Shown here: in pieces, positions 28,489 to 39,596 of the stretch | Numbering within the stretch: position 1 is the stretch's first letter | Layout: each line of letters opens with the position of its first letter | Assembly: GCF_009765705.1 (NCBI RefSeq) | Contig: NZ_LMUX01000021.1 | Span: 413,606 to 477,605 of the forward strand | Origin: Burkholderia sp. L27(2015) | GTDB lineage: Bacteria; Pseudomonadota; Gammaproteobacteria; Burkholderiales; Burkholderiaceae | Reading direction: 5' to 3' | Length of the DNA stretch: 64,000 nucleotides | The notes under the pieces: model-generated | The model's input: the letters and a program-made list of their open reading frames with translations, nothing else | Told to the model about the DNA's origin: nothing | Databases searched by the model: none | Made by a program: the position numbers and the translations under genes

Positions 28489-29744
28489 AGCGATACATCC
28501 CAACCTGGGGTGCTCGCATGAACTTGCCAATCGAGACAGACTTCGCGAACCTGAGCGCCGCGGCAGCCGGGCCGCCGCTCAAGATACTCGTGGTTCACAG
28601 CGCCTATCAATGGCGCGGCGGCGAGGACACAGTCAGGAATGCGGAAATCGAAATGTTGCGCAACGGCGGCCAGCACGTCGAAACCTATGACCGGGACAAC
28701 GCGAACATCAACGACATGCCGCGCGTCGTCGCCGCCAAGGAAGCCCTGTGGTCGTCGAAGACTACCGCCGATGTGCTTGCACGCATCCGCGAATTCCAAC
28801 CCGACCTGATCCACGCTCATAACAGTTTTCCGCTGGTCTCGCCGTCCCTGTACTGGGAAGCCGCGCGCGCGGGCGTACCGGTGATCCAGACCTTGCACAA
28901 TTTTGGCCTGCTGTGCCCTCAAGCCATGTTTTTGCGCGAGGACCGCGTGTGCGAGGATTGCCTGGGCAAGCTTCCGTGGCGGGGTGCGGTGCATCGCTGC
29001 TATCGCGAATCGGCCGCGCAGTCCGCCGCGGTCGCCGCGATGCTCGGCGTGCACCGGGCCGTTGGCACCTTCAACCACAAGGTGACGCGCTATATCGCGC
29101 TGAACCAGTTTTGCCGCGGCAAATTCATCGAAGGCGGCCTGCCGGCGGAGCGCATTTCGATCAAGCCGAATCTCGTGGCCGTAGCCGTAGCCACGCATGA
29201 CGAGGTGCCACGCAGCGGCGCCTTGTTTGTCGGCCGACTATCGCGTGAAAAAGGCATCAAGGTTTTGCTCGAAGCGCTGCGTCTATTGCCGAACATGCAT
29301 ATCGACATGATCGGCGTCGGGCCGATGCAGGCGGAGGTCGACGCACACGATCAGGTGCGTAGCCTCGGTGCGCGAACTCACCCCCAGGTGTTATCCGCCA
29401 TGCGCCGCGCGGCCTACCTTGTGCTTCCCAGTGTATGGCATGAAATGATGCCATTGACCGTCGTGGAAGCGTTTGCCTGCGGCTTGCCGGTCATCGGCAG
29501 CCGGTCGGGTGCACTGCGGGAATTGATCGCCGAGGAACTAACGGGCTTGTTGTGCGAGCCGAGCGACGCGCGCGATCTGGCCGACAAGATAGCCTGGGCC
29601 GAGGCCCATCCAATTGCGCTGCAGGAGATGGGGCGCAACGCACGGGCCGACTATCTCGACAAGTACACGCCCGAGCGCAACTTCGAACAGTTGATGGCGA
29701 TTTATCGCGACGTGCTGGCCACGCGGCACGATGTCGACGGTTGA
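28485..29744 (+). CDS. Glycosyltransferase family 4 (GT-B)
   Basis: The 419-residue protein has a GT-B fold with an N-terminal acceptor domain (VVHSAYQWRGGEDTV, PDLIHAHNSFPLVSP) and a C-terminal donor domain (GALFVGRLSREKGIKVLLEAL, VLPSVWHEMMPLTVVEAFACGLPVI). The EX7E-like element in the latter is typical of GT4. It should transfer a nucleotide-sugar unit to a glycan at the cytoplasmic membrane face. The first ATG overlaps the previous stop; ATG 28518 is an alternative. A Cys-containing segment (CPQAMFLREDRVCEDCLG) is present in some relatives. Confidence 0.88.
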   Translation: MKRYIPTWGARMNLPIETDFANLSAAAAGPPLKILVVHSAYQWRGGEDTVRNAEIEMLRNGGQHVETYDRDNANINDMPRVVAAKEALWSSKTTADVLARIREFQPDLIHAHNSFPLVSPSLYWEAARAGVPVIQTLHNFGLLCPQAMFLREDRVCEDCLGKLPWRGAVHRCYRESAAQSAAVAAMLGVHRAVGTFNHKVTRYIALNQFCRGKFIEGGLPAERISIKPNLVAVAVATHDEVPRSGALFVGRLSREKGIKVLLEALRLLPNMHIDMIGVGPMQAEVDAHDQVRSLGARTHPQVLSAMRRAAYLVLPSVWHEMMPLTVVEAFACGLPVIGSRSGALRELIAEELTGLLCEPSDARDLADKIAWAEAHPIALQEMGRNARADYLDKYTPERNFEQLMAIYRDVLATRHDVDG

Positions 29745-29792
29745 TCACCCTTGGATCACCCTTTGATCAGCCCTTGATCAGCCCTTGATCAC
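29741..29792. repeat. Tandem repeats of an 11-bp unit at the lolA 3' end
   Basis: TTGATCAGCCC-like units repeat about four and a half times, starting inside the last codons of lolA and running past its stop to the convergent glycosyltransferase stop. Confidence 0.75.
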
Positions 29793-30473
29793 GTCGGCGC
29801 CTTTAGGCACGGTGAACTGAAACGTGTTGGCCGGCAACGACGGGTTTTTCACGATTTTGCTGAAGGTGAGCAATGTGACGTTGCCGAACACATCATGCAA
29901 CTCCATCGCCTTCAACTCGCCATTTTCCGCGCCCGTACCGAAACCAATGCCGACCCGCTGAAACTGCGTGTCTTTGTCTTTGGGCGTGAGCTCTACCCAG
30001 TCGATGCCCTCTTTGACGCCAGCGTCGTGCGTCGTGTAATGCGCAGCAAGATCGTTGCTGCCGAACAGGATGGCTGCCGGGCTCGCGCCCAATGCGTTGC
30101 CCAATTTGCGTTCGGTAACCTGGTTCAGGTCTTTGTCGTAGACGAACAGCGTTTCGCCATCGGCCTCCAGCAACTGTTCATAGGGCGTGTGGTAATCCCA
30201 GATGAATTTGCCGGGCCGCGCAAACGAGAACGTGCCGGTGGAGGGACCGCTCAATTGCGACATCGCAGCGCTGGCCGACCCGGCGCTGGGCGCCTTGATC
30301 TGACGTTGCGAGAACTCACCCGAAGCCGAATGCACTTGGGCGACAAAATTCTTCAGCGCTTCGGTGCCGCTCGCCATTGCATGGCTGGCGACCACCAGCA
30401 AGCCGCCGGCCAACGCCATGCGCGTGGCGACAACAGCTTGACGGGCCAGACCGCCGTTGGAAAATAACTTCAT
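29778..30473 (-). CDS. lolA: Outer-membrane lipoprotein carrier protein LolA
   Basis: The 231-residue periplasmic chaperone carries lipoproteins from LolCDE to LolB. It has a signal peptide ([19 protein letters not shown]) and the family features [53 protein letters not shown] and a C-terminal [14 protein letters not shown]. Length is slightly above the E. coli protein. It is 14 bases after ftsK on the same strand. Confidence 0.96.
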   Translation of the reverse strand: MKLFSNGGLARQAVVATRMALAGGLLVVASHAMASGTEALKNFVAQVHSASGEFSQRQIKAPSAGSASAAMSQLSGPSTGTFSFARPGKFIWDYHTPYEQLLEADGETLFVYDKDLNQVTERKLGNALGASPAAILFGSNDLAAHYTTHDAGVKEGIDWVELTPKDKDTQFQRVGIGFGTGAENGELKAMELHDVFGNVTLLTFSKIVKNPSLPANTFQFTVPKGADVIKG

Positions 30474-30487
30474 TCAGACTCCAGTGG

Positions 30488-32836
30488 CTATTCTTCGCGA
30501 TTCGGCACCAGGATTTCCCGGTTGCCGTTGGACGCCATCGTCGAAACCATCCCCGATTGTTCCATTTGTTCGAGCAAGCGCGCAGCGCGGTTATAGCCGA
30601 TGCGCAAATGACGCTGCACCAGAGAAATCGAGGCGCGCTTGTGCTTGATCACCACTTCGACAGCTTGATCGTACAGAGGATCGGACTCCCCGGCACCCGC
30701 GCCAGTTCCCGGCGAACCGTCCATGGTGTTTTCGCCGTCACCGGCCAGACCGCCTTCCAGCAAGCCTTCGACATAGTTGGGCTCGCCTTGCTCCTTGAGC
30801 TTGTTCACCACGCGGTGCACTTCCTCGTCAGACACGAACGCACCATGCACGCGCACCGGCAAGCCGCTACCCGACGGCAGGTACAGCATGTCGCCCATGC
30901 CCAGCAGCGTATCGGCGCCCTGCTGGTCCAGGATCGTGCGCGAGTCGATCTTCGATGAAACCTGGAAGGCAATGCGCGTGGGCACGTTGGCCTTGATCAG
31001 GCCGGTAATCACATCGACCGACGGGCGCTGCGTGGCCAAGATCAGGTGGATGCCGGCAGCGCGAGCTTTTTGCGCGATCCGCGCGATCAGCTCTTCGACC
31101 TTCTTGCCGACCACCATCATCAGGTCGGCCAGCTCGTCGATCACCACCACGATGTGTGGCAGGCGTTCCAGCGGTTCCGGCGCATCGGGCGTGAGGCTGA
31201 ACGGGTTCGGAATCTTCTCTTCGTGCTTGGCAGCTTCGTCGATCTTGGTGTTGTAGCCGGCCAGGTTACGCACGCCGAGTTTGCTCATCAGCTTGTAGCG
31301 CCGCTCCATTTCCGCCACGGCCCAGGTCAAGGCATTGCCGGCCTGCCGCATATCCGTCACGACCGGGCACAGCAGATGGGGAATGCCTTCGTAGACGCTC
31401 ATTTCGAGCATCTTGGGGTCGATCAGGATCATCCGGACCTGGTCGGCCGTCGCCTTGTACAACAGCGACAAGATCATTGCGTTGATCCCGACCGACTTGC
31501 CCGAACCGGTGGTACCGGCCACCAGCAAGTGCGGCATCTTGCCGAGGTCGGCGCAGATCGGCTTGCCGCCGATATCCTTGCCCAGCCCCATGGTCAGCAT
31601 CGACGCTGCGTTCGCATACACTTCGGAGCCGAGAATTTCCGATAGCCGCACCGTCTGGCGCCGCGGGTTCGGCAATTCGAGCGCCATGAAATTCTTGCCC
31701 GGTATGGTTTCGACCACCCGCAGCGAGACCAGCGACAGCGCGCGCGCCAGGTCCTTGGCCAGATTGACGATCTGGCTGCCCTTTACGCCGGTGGCCGGTT
31801 CGATTTCGTAACGCGTGACGACCGGGCCCGGGTAGGCGGCCACCACGCTCACTTCGACGCCGAAATCCTTGAGCTTCTTCTCGATCAGCCGCGAGGTGTA
31901 TTCCAGCGTGTCGGCGGCGATGGTTTCCTGGACAGCAGCCGGCGCGTCCAGCAACGCAAGCGGTGGCAAAGTGCTGTCCGGCAGGTCGCCAAACAACGGC
32001 ACCTGCTTCTCTTTCTCGGCGCGTTCGGATTTCGCTACGATCACTACCGGCGGTACGATCATCACCGGCTCGTGATCTTCGAAACGCACGCGCACTTGCT
32101 CGACCTTGCCCTCGCGACGCTCCGCCGCGACCTCGCCCAGCTTGCGATCGCGCACCGCTTCCTGGCGCAACTGGAAGCCCGTCACCAGCCCAACCAGCAG
32201 GCCGCCGAGTTTTTCAGCGGCGCTCAGCCAGGAAAACCGGAAAAACAAGGACAATCCGACCGCGAACAGGAACAGCAGCACCAGCGTGCCGCCCGTAAAG
32301 CCGAACGCACGCGCCACGGCATTGCCGAACGCATCGCCGAGCACGCCGCCGGTCGAGCGCGGCAGATGAAAATGATTTCTGAGCGACCACAGGCGCAGTG
32401 ATTCGAGCGCGCAACTCGACAGCATCAGCAGCACAAAGGCCACCACTTCGGCGATCCAGCTCATGTCGGGCTTGGCGTCCGGCTCGTCGCTATCGCCTTT
32501 GCGCGGCGGCTGCGCCGCCTGGCGCTCTCTTTCGGTCAACAGCCGATACAGGGCGCCTGCGCGACGCAACAACAAGACCACCCAGCCGTAGGCCGACACC
32601 CCGAACAGCAGCAGCAACATGTCGGCCAGCCAGGCGCCGACGCGGCCGCCCCAATTGGCAATGTGATCGACTTGTACGGCGTGGATCCAACTGGGATCGC
32701 GCGAGCTATAGCTCAGCAGCGCTATAAAGACAAAAACCGCCACCAGGATCTGCGCCAGCCACCGAATTTCGGAGACCAGCCGTGACATGCGGTGCGGCAG
32801 GGTTGGAGCGCTAGAAGAGTAATTGAGTTTCGCCAT
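30488..32836 (-). CDS. ftsK: DNA translocase FtsK
   Basis: The 782-residue protein couples division with chromosome-dimer resolution. It has four or so membrane helices in the first 200 residues, a short linker (about 220-300) and a RecA-like motor with Walker A GTTGSGKS at 441-448 and Walker [16 protein letters not shown]. The C-terminal winged-helix gamma domain, which reads KOPS sites, is present ([23 protein letters not shown]). The linker is much shorter than in E. coli, as is usual outside enterobacteria. Confidence 0.96.
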   Translation of the reverse strand: MAKLNYSSSAPTLPHRMSRLVSEIRWLAQILVAVFVFIALLSYSSRDPSWIHAVQVDHIANWGGRVGAWLADMLLLLFGVSAYGWVVLLLRRAGALYRLLTERERQAAQPPRKGDSDEPDAKPDMSWIAEVVAFVLLMLSSCALESLRLWSLRNHFHLPRSTGGVLGDAFGNAVARAFGFTGGTLVLLFLFAVGLSLFFRFSWLSAAEKLGGLLVGLVTGFQLRQEAVRDRKLGEVAAERREGKVEQVRVRFEDHEPVMIVPPVVIVAKSERAEKEKQVPLFGDLPDSTLPPLALLDAPAAVQETIAADTLEYTSRLIEKKLKDFGVEVSVVAAYPGPVVTRYEIEPATGVKGSQIVNLAKDLARALSLVSLRVVETIPGKNFMALELPNPRRQTVRLSEILGSEVYANAASMLTMGLGKDIGGKPICADLGKMPHLLVAGTTGSGKSVGINAMILSLLYKATADQVRMILIDPKMLEMSVYEGIPHLLCPVVTDMRQAGNALTWAVAEMERRYKLMSKLGVRNLAGYNTKIDEAAKHEEKIPNPFSLTPDAPEPLERLPHIVVVIDELADLMMVVGKKVEELIARIAQKARAAGIHLILATQRPSVDVITGLIKANVPTRIAFQVSSKIDSRTILDQQGADTLLGMGDMLYLPSGSGLPVRVHGAFVSDEEVHRVVNKLKEQGEPNYVEGLLEGGLAGDGENTMDGSPGTGAGAGESDPLYDQAVEVVIKHKRASISLVQRHLRIGYNRAARLLEQMEQSGMVSTMASNGNREILVPNREE

Positions 32837-32983
32837 TGATTGCCGTGTGCTTCGCGGGCGTGCGCCCGCTTGAATCGGTGAGCCTAATTGTAATCTGTCG
32901 GACCGGCGAGCCGGATAATTTCCCGCGTAAATACGTCGCGGGCCGTGTGCGGTACGTTCATGAGCCCGCGCTTAGCCCCGCGC

Positions 32984-33020
32984 CAGCCCCATGACGCAGC
33001 CCCATGCGCAGCCAACGCGG
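32984..33020. repeat. Intergenic tandem repeat, 12-13-bp unit
   Basis: CAGCCCCATGACG, CAGCCCCATGCG and CAGCCAACGCGG follow one another in the ftsK-trxB gap. The rest of the gap (32837-33186) holds only promoter-like sequence. Confidence 0.65.
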
Positions 33021-33062
33021 GCCGCGGTGCCCCAGGCTATGGGCTCGATTGTTAGGATCGAA

Positions 33063-33117
33063 TTCTTAAATCGGCGAGCCGCTTTATAATAGTGGCGTTT
33101 CTTGCCCCGAAGGGCAA
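33063..33117 (+). promoter_or_regulatory. Probable trxB promoter and leader hairpin
   Basis: A perfect TATAAT is at 33085-33090, with only a weak -35 candidate (TTCTTA at 33063). The leader then has a perfect hairpin TTGCCC-CGAA-GGGCAA at 33102-33117, 70 bases before the trxB start. Confidence 0.5.
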
Positions 33118-33174
33118 TTCATATACTGAAATGCCGGTGCCGCCCCGATTTTCGTGGCGCCGCCGCATTCTTGA

Positions 33175-34146
<972 letters not shown>

Positions 34147-34152
34147 AGCCGC

Positions 34153-34190
34153 ACCGGTCGGCTTGCGCAGATCCGCGCCGACCGGTTTTT
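34153..34190 (+). terminator. Rho-independent terminator of trxB
   Basis: ACCGGTCGGC and GCCGACCGGT form a perfect 10-bp stem followed by TTTT, seven bases after the trxB stop. Confidence 0.92.
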
Positions 34191-34267
34191 GATTGAGACC
34201 AGCCCCCGGTGGCCGGCCGCCTGCGGCATACTCGCGTATCGAATTCTGCTACTGCCGTATTTCCGCC

Positions 34268-35098
34268 ATGGCCTCTAACCCTTCTTCCCCGCGTCCCAAG
34301 CGCTCCGGCCATCCGGCCGAGAAACTGCTGCCGCGCGCAAGCGTGGCGCGTCGTGACGCGACAACGCCGAGCGCCGCCGGGGCTAACGCCGCGCAGCAAT
34401 CGCGATCGCAATCGACTACGCATCCGCAGCGGGCCAACGCCCGCTTGCGCAGCCTCGATGCGCTCGGCGCCTTACGTGCAACCTTGGCCACCGAAACCGA
34501 GCGCCGCGCCGAGGCCCGTGCCTTGGAAGCCGAGCGGATCCGCGAAGCCGAACTCGCCGCCAACGTGTTTCGCAACGAAATCGGCGCAGTCCAGCCACTG
34601 AGCGCGCCGCCGCGCATCGTGCGTGCCCGCGCCACGCCATTGCCGCTGCCGCTGCAAACCCAACGCGACGAAGCCGCGGTCCTTACGGAAGCCATTTCCG
34701 ACGAGTTCGATCCGGAATGCATGCTCGAAATCGACGAGTCGGTGTCGTTTTGCCGGCCCGGCGTGAGCGGCGACGTGGTGCGCAAATTACGCCGCGGCGC
34801 CTGGATCGTACAAGCTCAGATCGATTTGCACGGCATGCGCCGCGAAGAAGCCCGCGTGGCCCTGGCCGACATGCTGCGCGACAGCGTCAAGCGCGGCCTG
34901 CGCTGCATCCGCGTGATCCATGGCAAGGGCTTGGGATCGCTGAACAAGCAGCCGGTGCTAAAAGGCAAGGTCCGCGCGTGGCTGGTGCAAAAAGAGGAAG
35001 TGATCGCCTTTTGCCAGGCGCGGCCGCATGATGGCGGCGCCGGCGCGGTCGTCGTTCTGCTGCAGCCGGGCAGCCAGCTTCGCCACGGGCAACCATGA
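34268..35098 (+). CDS. Smr-domain protein
   Basis: The 276-residue protein has a poorly conserved charged N-terminal half and a C-terminal Smr domain (about residues 180-272). The Smr marks are QIDLHGMRREEAR and RVIHGKGLGS, plus GAGAVVVLL at the end. Smr domains are nucleases or nucleic-acid binders; the MutS2-like function is not implied. ATG 34268 was chosen because upstream codons overlap the trxB terminator. It overlaps the next gene by four bases. Confidence 0.88.
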   Translation: MASNPSSPRPKRSGHPAEKLLPRASVARRDATTPSAAGANAAQQSRSQSTTHPQRANARLRSLDALGALRATLATETERRAEARALEAERIREAELAANVFRNEIGAVQPLSAPPRIVRARATPLPLPLQTQRDEAAVLTEAISDEFDPECMLEIDESVSFCRPGVSGDVVRKLRRGAWIVQAQIDLHGMRREEARVALADMLRDSVKRGLRCIRVIHGKGLGSLNKQPVLKGKVRAWLVQKEEVIAFCQARPHDGGAGAVVVLLQPGSQLRHGQP

Positions 35099-35733
35099 CC
35101 GTCGAGCCCGCGCATCTGCTGCGGCTTTCCGGCCTGCTGACAGGGATGGAAGGCATCGCGATTTTCGCCTATGCGATTTCCGGCCTGATCGAAGCGCGCC
35201 GGCGCCAACTCGACGTGGTCGGCGCGTTCGTCATTGCGTTCCTGGCCGCGTTCGGCGGCGGCACGCTGAGGGATTTGCTGCTGGAGCGACGCCCGTTCTA
35301 TTGGGTCGAGCATCAGAACTACGTACTGGCCGTGTTCCTGCTGTCGCTTTTCTCACCGTTCATCCTGAAACCGATCTCGAGCGTGATCACCCGGCGCGTG
35401 TTGCTGGTCGCCGACGCCGTCGGGCTCGGTTTATTCAGCATCAGCGGCACAGCGCTCGCGATCGCCATGGATCTGCCGATGTTTACGTCAGTGATGATGG
35501 GGGTTATTACGGGGGTATTCGGCGGGGTGCTGCGCGACGTGCTGTGCAACGAGGTGCCGATAATCTTGCGCGACTCGCGGCCTTATGCAAGCTGCGCCTT
35601 CGTCGGTTGCTGGGCCTATATCGCACTGGTGAGCAATGGCACGACGGCCGATGCGAGCGCCGCGCTTGCGACCGGCCTGATCCTGGCAACGCGGCTAGTG
35701 ACCTATCGATTCAGGATCACGTTGCCGCGCTGA
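35095..35733 (+). CDS. TRIC-type membrane channel protein (UPF0126/YicG family)
   Basis: The 212-residue membrane protein shows the twofold repeat of UPF0126/TRIC proteins: FAYAISGLIEARRRQLDVVGAF...FGGGTLRDLL and LFSISGTALAI...GVFGGVLRDVL. About seven helices are expected. Bacterial homologues act as trimeric cation channels or glycine transporters; its substrate here is unknown. It overlaps the Smr gene by ATGA. Confidence 0.88.
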   Translation: MTVEPAHLLRLSGLLTGMEGIAIFAYAISGLIEARRRQLDVVGAFVIAFLAAFGGGTLRDLLLERRPFYWVEHQNYVLAVFLLSLFSPFILKPISSVITRRVLLVADAVGLGLFSISGTALAIAMDLPMFTSVMMGVITGVFGGVLRDVLCNEVPIILRDSRPYASCAFVGCWAYIALVSNGTTADASAALATGLILATRLVTYRFRITLPR

Positions 35734-35734
35734 G

Positions 35735-35836
35735 GGCCGTGGCCTGTTGCCTACTCAAGGCCGCGACCTGATGCGTACTGCAGGCCGCGCCTGGTGCGTG
35801 CTGCAGGCAGCGACCTGGCTGACATGGCCGCGACCT
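35735..35836. repeat. Degenerate tandem repeat, about 24-bp unit, five copies
   Basis: Units beginning GGCCG(T/C)G or GGCAGCG start at 35735, 35759, 35783, 35806 and 35826. They fill the gap between the TRIC-type gene and glnB. The last unit also forms a GCCGCGA/TCGCGGC hairpin (35827-35851). Confidence 0.7.
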
Positions 35837-35859
35837 AACTTAGATCGCGGCAACCGGAC

Positions 35860-36225
<366 letters not shown>

Positions 36226-36285
36226 TCACACAGTGCCCGGGCAACGCGTGGAAACCTGTCGACCGTGATCGGATTGCAGCGCAGA

Positions 36286-38016
36286 TCACGGCATTTCGTT
36301 GAACTTCGAGGTGATCGGATAACGCCAGTCGCGCCCAAACGCGCGGTGCGTGACGCGAATGCCGATCGGCGCCTGGCGCCGTTTGTATTCGTTGATCTTG
36401 ATCAGCCGCGTGACGCGTCGGACATCTTCAGCAGCATAGCCAGCCGCGATGATTTCTCCGATCGATTGATCCTCTTCCATAAAACGCTGCATGATCGCGT
36501 CCAGCACTTCATACGGCGGCAAACTGTCCTGGTCTGTCTGGTTCTCGCGCAGCTCGGCCGACGGCGCGCGAGTCAGGATGCGCTCGGGGATGATGTCGCG
36601 CGTTGCAAACGACTCGGCCTGGTTGCGGTAATGGCACAGCCGGTACACCAGCGTCTTGGCAATATCCTTGAGCACTGCGAATCCACCCGCCATATCGCCA
36701 TACAGCGTGCAATACCCGACCGCCATCTCGCTCTTGTTGCCAGTGGTCAGCACGATCGCGCCGCGCTTGTTCGACAACGCCATCAGCAACGTGCCGCGGA
36801 TGCGCGCCTGAATATTTTCTTCGGTTGCGTCTTCGGGCAGGCCGGCAAACTCCTGCGCCAACGCGCCGCGAAATGCATCGAACATGGGTGCGATGGCAAT
36901 TTCATCGTAGCGCACGCCAACGCGTTGCGCCATATCGCGCGCGTCGATTTCTGAAATATCTGCGGTGTAGCGCGACGGCATCATCACGGCACGCACCTTT
37001 TCGGGGCCTAACGCATCGCAAGCCACTGCCAGCACGAGCGCCGAGTCGACGCCACCGGAGAGTCCAATCAGCACACCAGGGAAACCGTTCTTGCCGATGT
37101 AGTCGCGCACCCCCACGACCAGCGCCGCATACGCTTGCGCTTCGAGCGACTGGGCGGCGACCATTTCGGCGGGCTGCGGCACGTCGCCGACGAAATCGAT
37201 CAACCCGACCTTTTCTTCGAAGTGCGCCATCTGCATCATTACGGTGCCGACGCTATCGAGCACGAACGAGCCGCCGTCGAAAATCAGTTCGTCCTGCGCG
37301 CCGACCATATTCACGTAGATCATGGGCAAGCCGCACTCGCGGATCCGATCGCGCAGGATCTCGACGCGCACGTCGCCTTTGCCCAGGTGATACGGCGAGC
37401 CGTTCGGAATCAGCAGCACTTGCGCGCCGGCCTGCTTTGCGCGCTCCGCGGCACGCGCGTGCCAAACATCTTCGCAGATCACCACGCCGTAATTGACGCC
37501 ATCGACCTGAAAAACCAAGGGCTTCGTGCCGGACTCGAAATACCGCTTTTCGTCGAACACCTCGGTGTTGGGCAACTCTTCCTTGAAATAGTTGCCGACG
37601 ACCTTGCCGTCGAGCAGCAGCGCGGCAGCGTTGAAGGTGCCGGCGGGGGGCATGCCGCGCTCAATCGGCCGGTTTGCATTAGTATTGGGATCGGCGTCGG
37701 GGCTGGAATCCATCGCGACCCCGACCCCGACCCCGGCCGGAGCGGCGCGGTGCGGATGCCCGACCACCACATGCAAGCCCTGCAGCGGCGCCAACGCGTC
37801 GGCAAGTTGCACAAGCGCTGCCGCGCTCTGGGCGTAAAATGCCGGGCGTAACAGCAGGTCTTCGGGCGGATACCCGGAGAGCGCCAGTTCGGGGGCGACA
37901 AAAATACGTGCACCGTGGGCGTGCGCCTCACGGGCAGCAGCGACGATGGTCGCGATGTTGCCGGTGAAGTCACCGACGGTCAGATTGATTTGAGCGAGTG
38001 CGATTCGGGTAGTCAT
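36286..38016 (-). CDS. nadE: Glutamine-dependent NAD+ synthetase
   Basis: The protein of 576 residues makes NAD+ from nicotinate adenine dinucleotide. The N-terminal half is a CN-hydrolase glutaminase (Glu in FVAPELALSGYPPEDLL, Lys in NYFKEELPN, Cys in VVICEDVWH). The C-terminal half is the synthetase with PP-loop GLSGGVDSALVLAV. Between the glutaminase Glu and Lys is a low-complexity insertion (GVGVGVAMDSSPDADPNTNA), encoded in part by an ACCCCG microsatellite near 37717. ATG 38016 is chosen; GTG 38022 is in frame. Confidence 0.95.
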   Translation of the reverse strand: MTTRIALAQINLTVGDFTGNIATIVAAAREAHAHGARIFVAPELALSGYPPEDLLLRPAFYAQSAAALVQLADALAPLQGLHVVVGHPHRAAPAGVGVGVAMDSSPDADPNTNANRPIERGMPPAGTFNAAALLLDGKVVGNYFKEELPNTEVFDEKRYFESGTKPLVFQVDGVNYGVVICEDVWHARAAERAKQAGAQVLLIPNGSPYHLGKGDVRVEILRDRIRECGLPMIYVNMVGAQDELIFDGGSFVLDSVGTVMMQMAHFEEKVGLIDFVGDVPQPAEMVAAQSLEAQAYAALVVGVRDYIGKNGFPGVLIGLSGGVDSALVLAVACDALGPEKVRAVMMPSRYTADISEIDARDMAQRVGVRYDEIAIAPMFDAFRGALAQEFAGLPEDATEENIQARIRGTLLMALSNKRGAIVLTTGNKSEMAVGYCTLYGDMAGGFAVLKDIAKTLVYRLCHYRNQAESFATRDIIPERILTRAPSAELRENQTDQDSLPPYEVLDAIMQRFMEEDQSIGEIIAAGYAAEDVRRVTRLIKINEYKRRQAPIGIRVTHRAFGRDWRYPITSKFNEMP

Positions 38017-38126
38017 AAACACGGCTGGTAGCTGGACGCCCGCTGTCGGGCGACCCGGTCAAGCAACGGATACTCCACAGATCATGCCCTGCCAGCAGGG
38101 GATGAATCTGTTACGTTAGGCCACGG

Positions 38127-39290
38127 ATGTTGAACAATTATCGCACGCGTATTGCCGATGCACCGGCTGAGATTGATGCTCAGGCATGGAATGAGCTACT
38201 CGCGAGCCAAGCCCGCCCCACTCCCTTCCTGCGCCATGAGTTCCTGCACGCCCTCGACAGCACGGGCTGCGCCATCGGCGAAACCGGCTGGGCGCCGCAA
38301 TTCGTCACGCTATGGCGCGATACGCCCGCAGGCGAAAAGCTGGCGGCCGCAGCCCCGCTCTACGTGAAAAACCACTCCTACGGCGAGTATGTCTTCGATT
38401 GGGCCTGGGCCGACGCCTATCAGCGCAATGGCCTGGAGTATTACCCCAAGATGCTGTGCGGCGTGCCGTTCACACCGGTCACGGGCACGCGGCTGTTGGC
38501 CGAGGACGAAACGGCGCGCGCGGCGCTGGCCGCCACGTTGGTGGCGTTTGCCGAGCAAACGGAAGTGTCCTCGCTGCATGTGCTGTATCCGACCTTGGCC
38601 GAAACCGGTGCGTTGACCGCCGCCGGCATGAAGCTGCGCAGCGGCGTGCAGTTTCATTGGCTCAATGCCGGCTACGCCAGTTTCGACGCGTTTCTCGACA
38701 CGCTGGAACAAAAGAAGCGCAAGAACATCCGCGCCGAGCGACGCAAGGTACGCGAGGCCGGCGTGACGTTTCGGCGGATCCGCGGCGAACTGGCGAGCGA
38801 AGCCGACTGGCGGTTTTTCAACCGCTGCTATCGGCAGACCTATCGCGAGCATCACTCCAGCCCCTACCTGAACCTCGATTTTTTCCGCACGATAGGCGCG
38901 ACGATGCCGGAGAACCTGCTGTTGGTGATTGCCCAACGCGGGGATGTACCGGTCGCCAGTTCATTGCTGGTGTACCAACGCGAGCCCGACGGCGGCACGT
39001 TGTACGGGCGCTATTGGGGCGCTGTCGAACACATCCCCTGCCTGCATTTCGAAACCGCCTATTATCAGCCGCTCGAATTTTGCATCGACGAAGGGATTGC
39101 CGCGTTCGAAGGCGGCGCGCAGGGTGAGCACAAGATGGCGCGCGGCTTTTTGCCGACCGTGACGCACTCGGCGCACTGGCTCGCGCATCCGGCATTTGCC
39201 GATGCCGTGGCGAATTTTCTCGAGCGCGAGACGGGTGGCATCGAAGCGTATGTGGACGAGTTGCGCGAGCGCAATCCGTTCAAGGTATAG
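38127..39290 (+). CDS. GNAT-like protein, DUF482/peptidogalycan family
   Basis: The 387-residue protein matches the widespread proteobacterial DUF482 family with FemAB/GNAT-like architecture: PFLRHEFLHALDSTGC at the start, the basic KKRKNIRAERRKVREAGV in the middle and HKMARGFLPTVTHSAHW near the end. Proteins of this family are probable N-acyltransferases; no substrate is known. It is eight bases from the GIY-YIG gene and probably in one operon. Confidence 0.85.
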   Translation: MLNNYRTRIADAPAEIDAQAWNELLASQARPTPFLRHEFLHALDSTGCAIGETGWAPQFVTLWRDTPAGEKLAAAAPLYVKNHSYGEYVFDWAWADAYQRNGLEYYPKMLCGVPFTPVTGTRLLAEDETARAALAATLVAFAEQTEVSSLHVLYPTLAETGALTAAGMKLRSGVQFHWLNAGYASFDAFLDTLEQKKRKNIRAERRKVREAGVTFRRIRGELASEADWRFFNRCYRQTYREHHSSPYLNLDFFRTIGATMPENLLLVIAQRGDVPVASSLLVYQREPDGGTLYGRYWGAVEHIPCLHFETAYYQPLEFCIDEGIAAFEGGAQGEHKMARGFLPTVTHSAHWLAHPAFADAVANFLERETGGIEAYVDELRERNPFKV

Positions 39291-39298
39291 GGGCTGCG

Positions 39299-39595
39299 AT
39301 GAGCTGGTTTCTCTATCTGATCGAATGCAGCGATGCCAGCATCTACACGGGGATTGCGGTGGATGTCCAGGCGCGCTACCAGCAGCATCTGGATGGTAAA
39401 GGCGCGCGCTATACGCGTTCGCATCCGCCGCAACGCCTGCTGGCCTCATTCGCGGTGCCTAATCGTTCGATCGCCTCGCGCCTGGAATACCACGTGAAGC
39501 GTCTTAGCCCTGCGCAGAAGCGCGCACTGGCCGACGGCACCCTACCGTTGCCATTGGCGCAGCCGGCGTTGCTGGATGCGGACGCCGGCGAATAA
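39299..39595 (+). CDS. GIY-YIG nuclease superfamily protein (YhbQ-like)
   Basis: The 98-residue single-domain protein has the catalytic pattern FLYLIECSDASIYTGIAVD, HLDGKGARYTRSH and a Glu in LEYHVKRL. This matches the short UPF0213/YhbQ group, small cytoplasmic proteins that may act in DNA repair. Its stop lies two bases from the convergent sulfotransferase stop, which marks the left edge of the accessory block. Confidence 0.92.
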   Translation: MSWFLYLIECSDASIYTGIAVDVQARYQQHLDGKGARYTRSHPPQRLLASFAVPNRSIASRLEYHVKRLSPAQKRALADGTLPLPLAQPALLDADAGE

Positions 39596-39596
39596 A

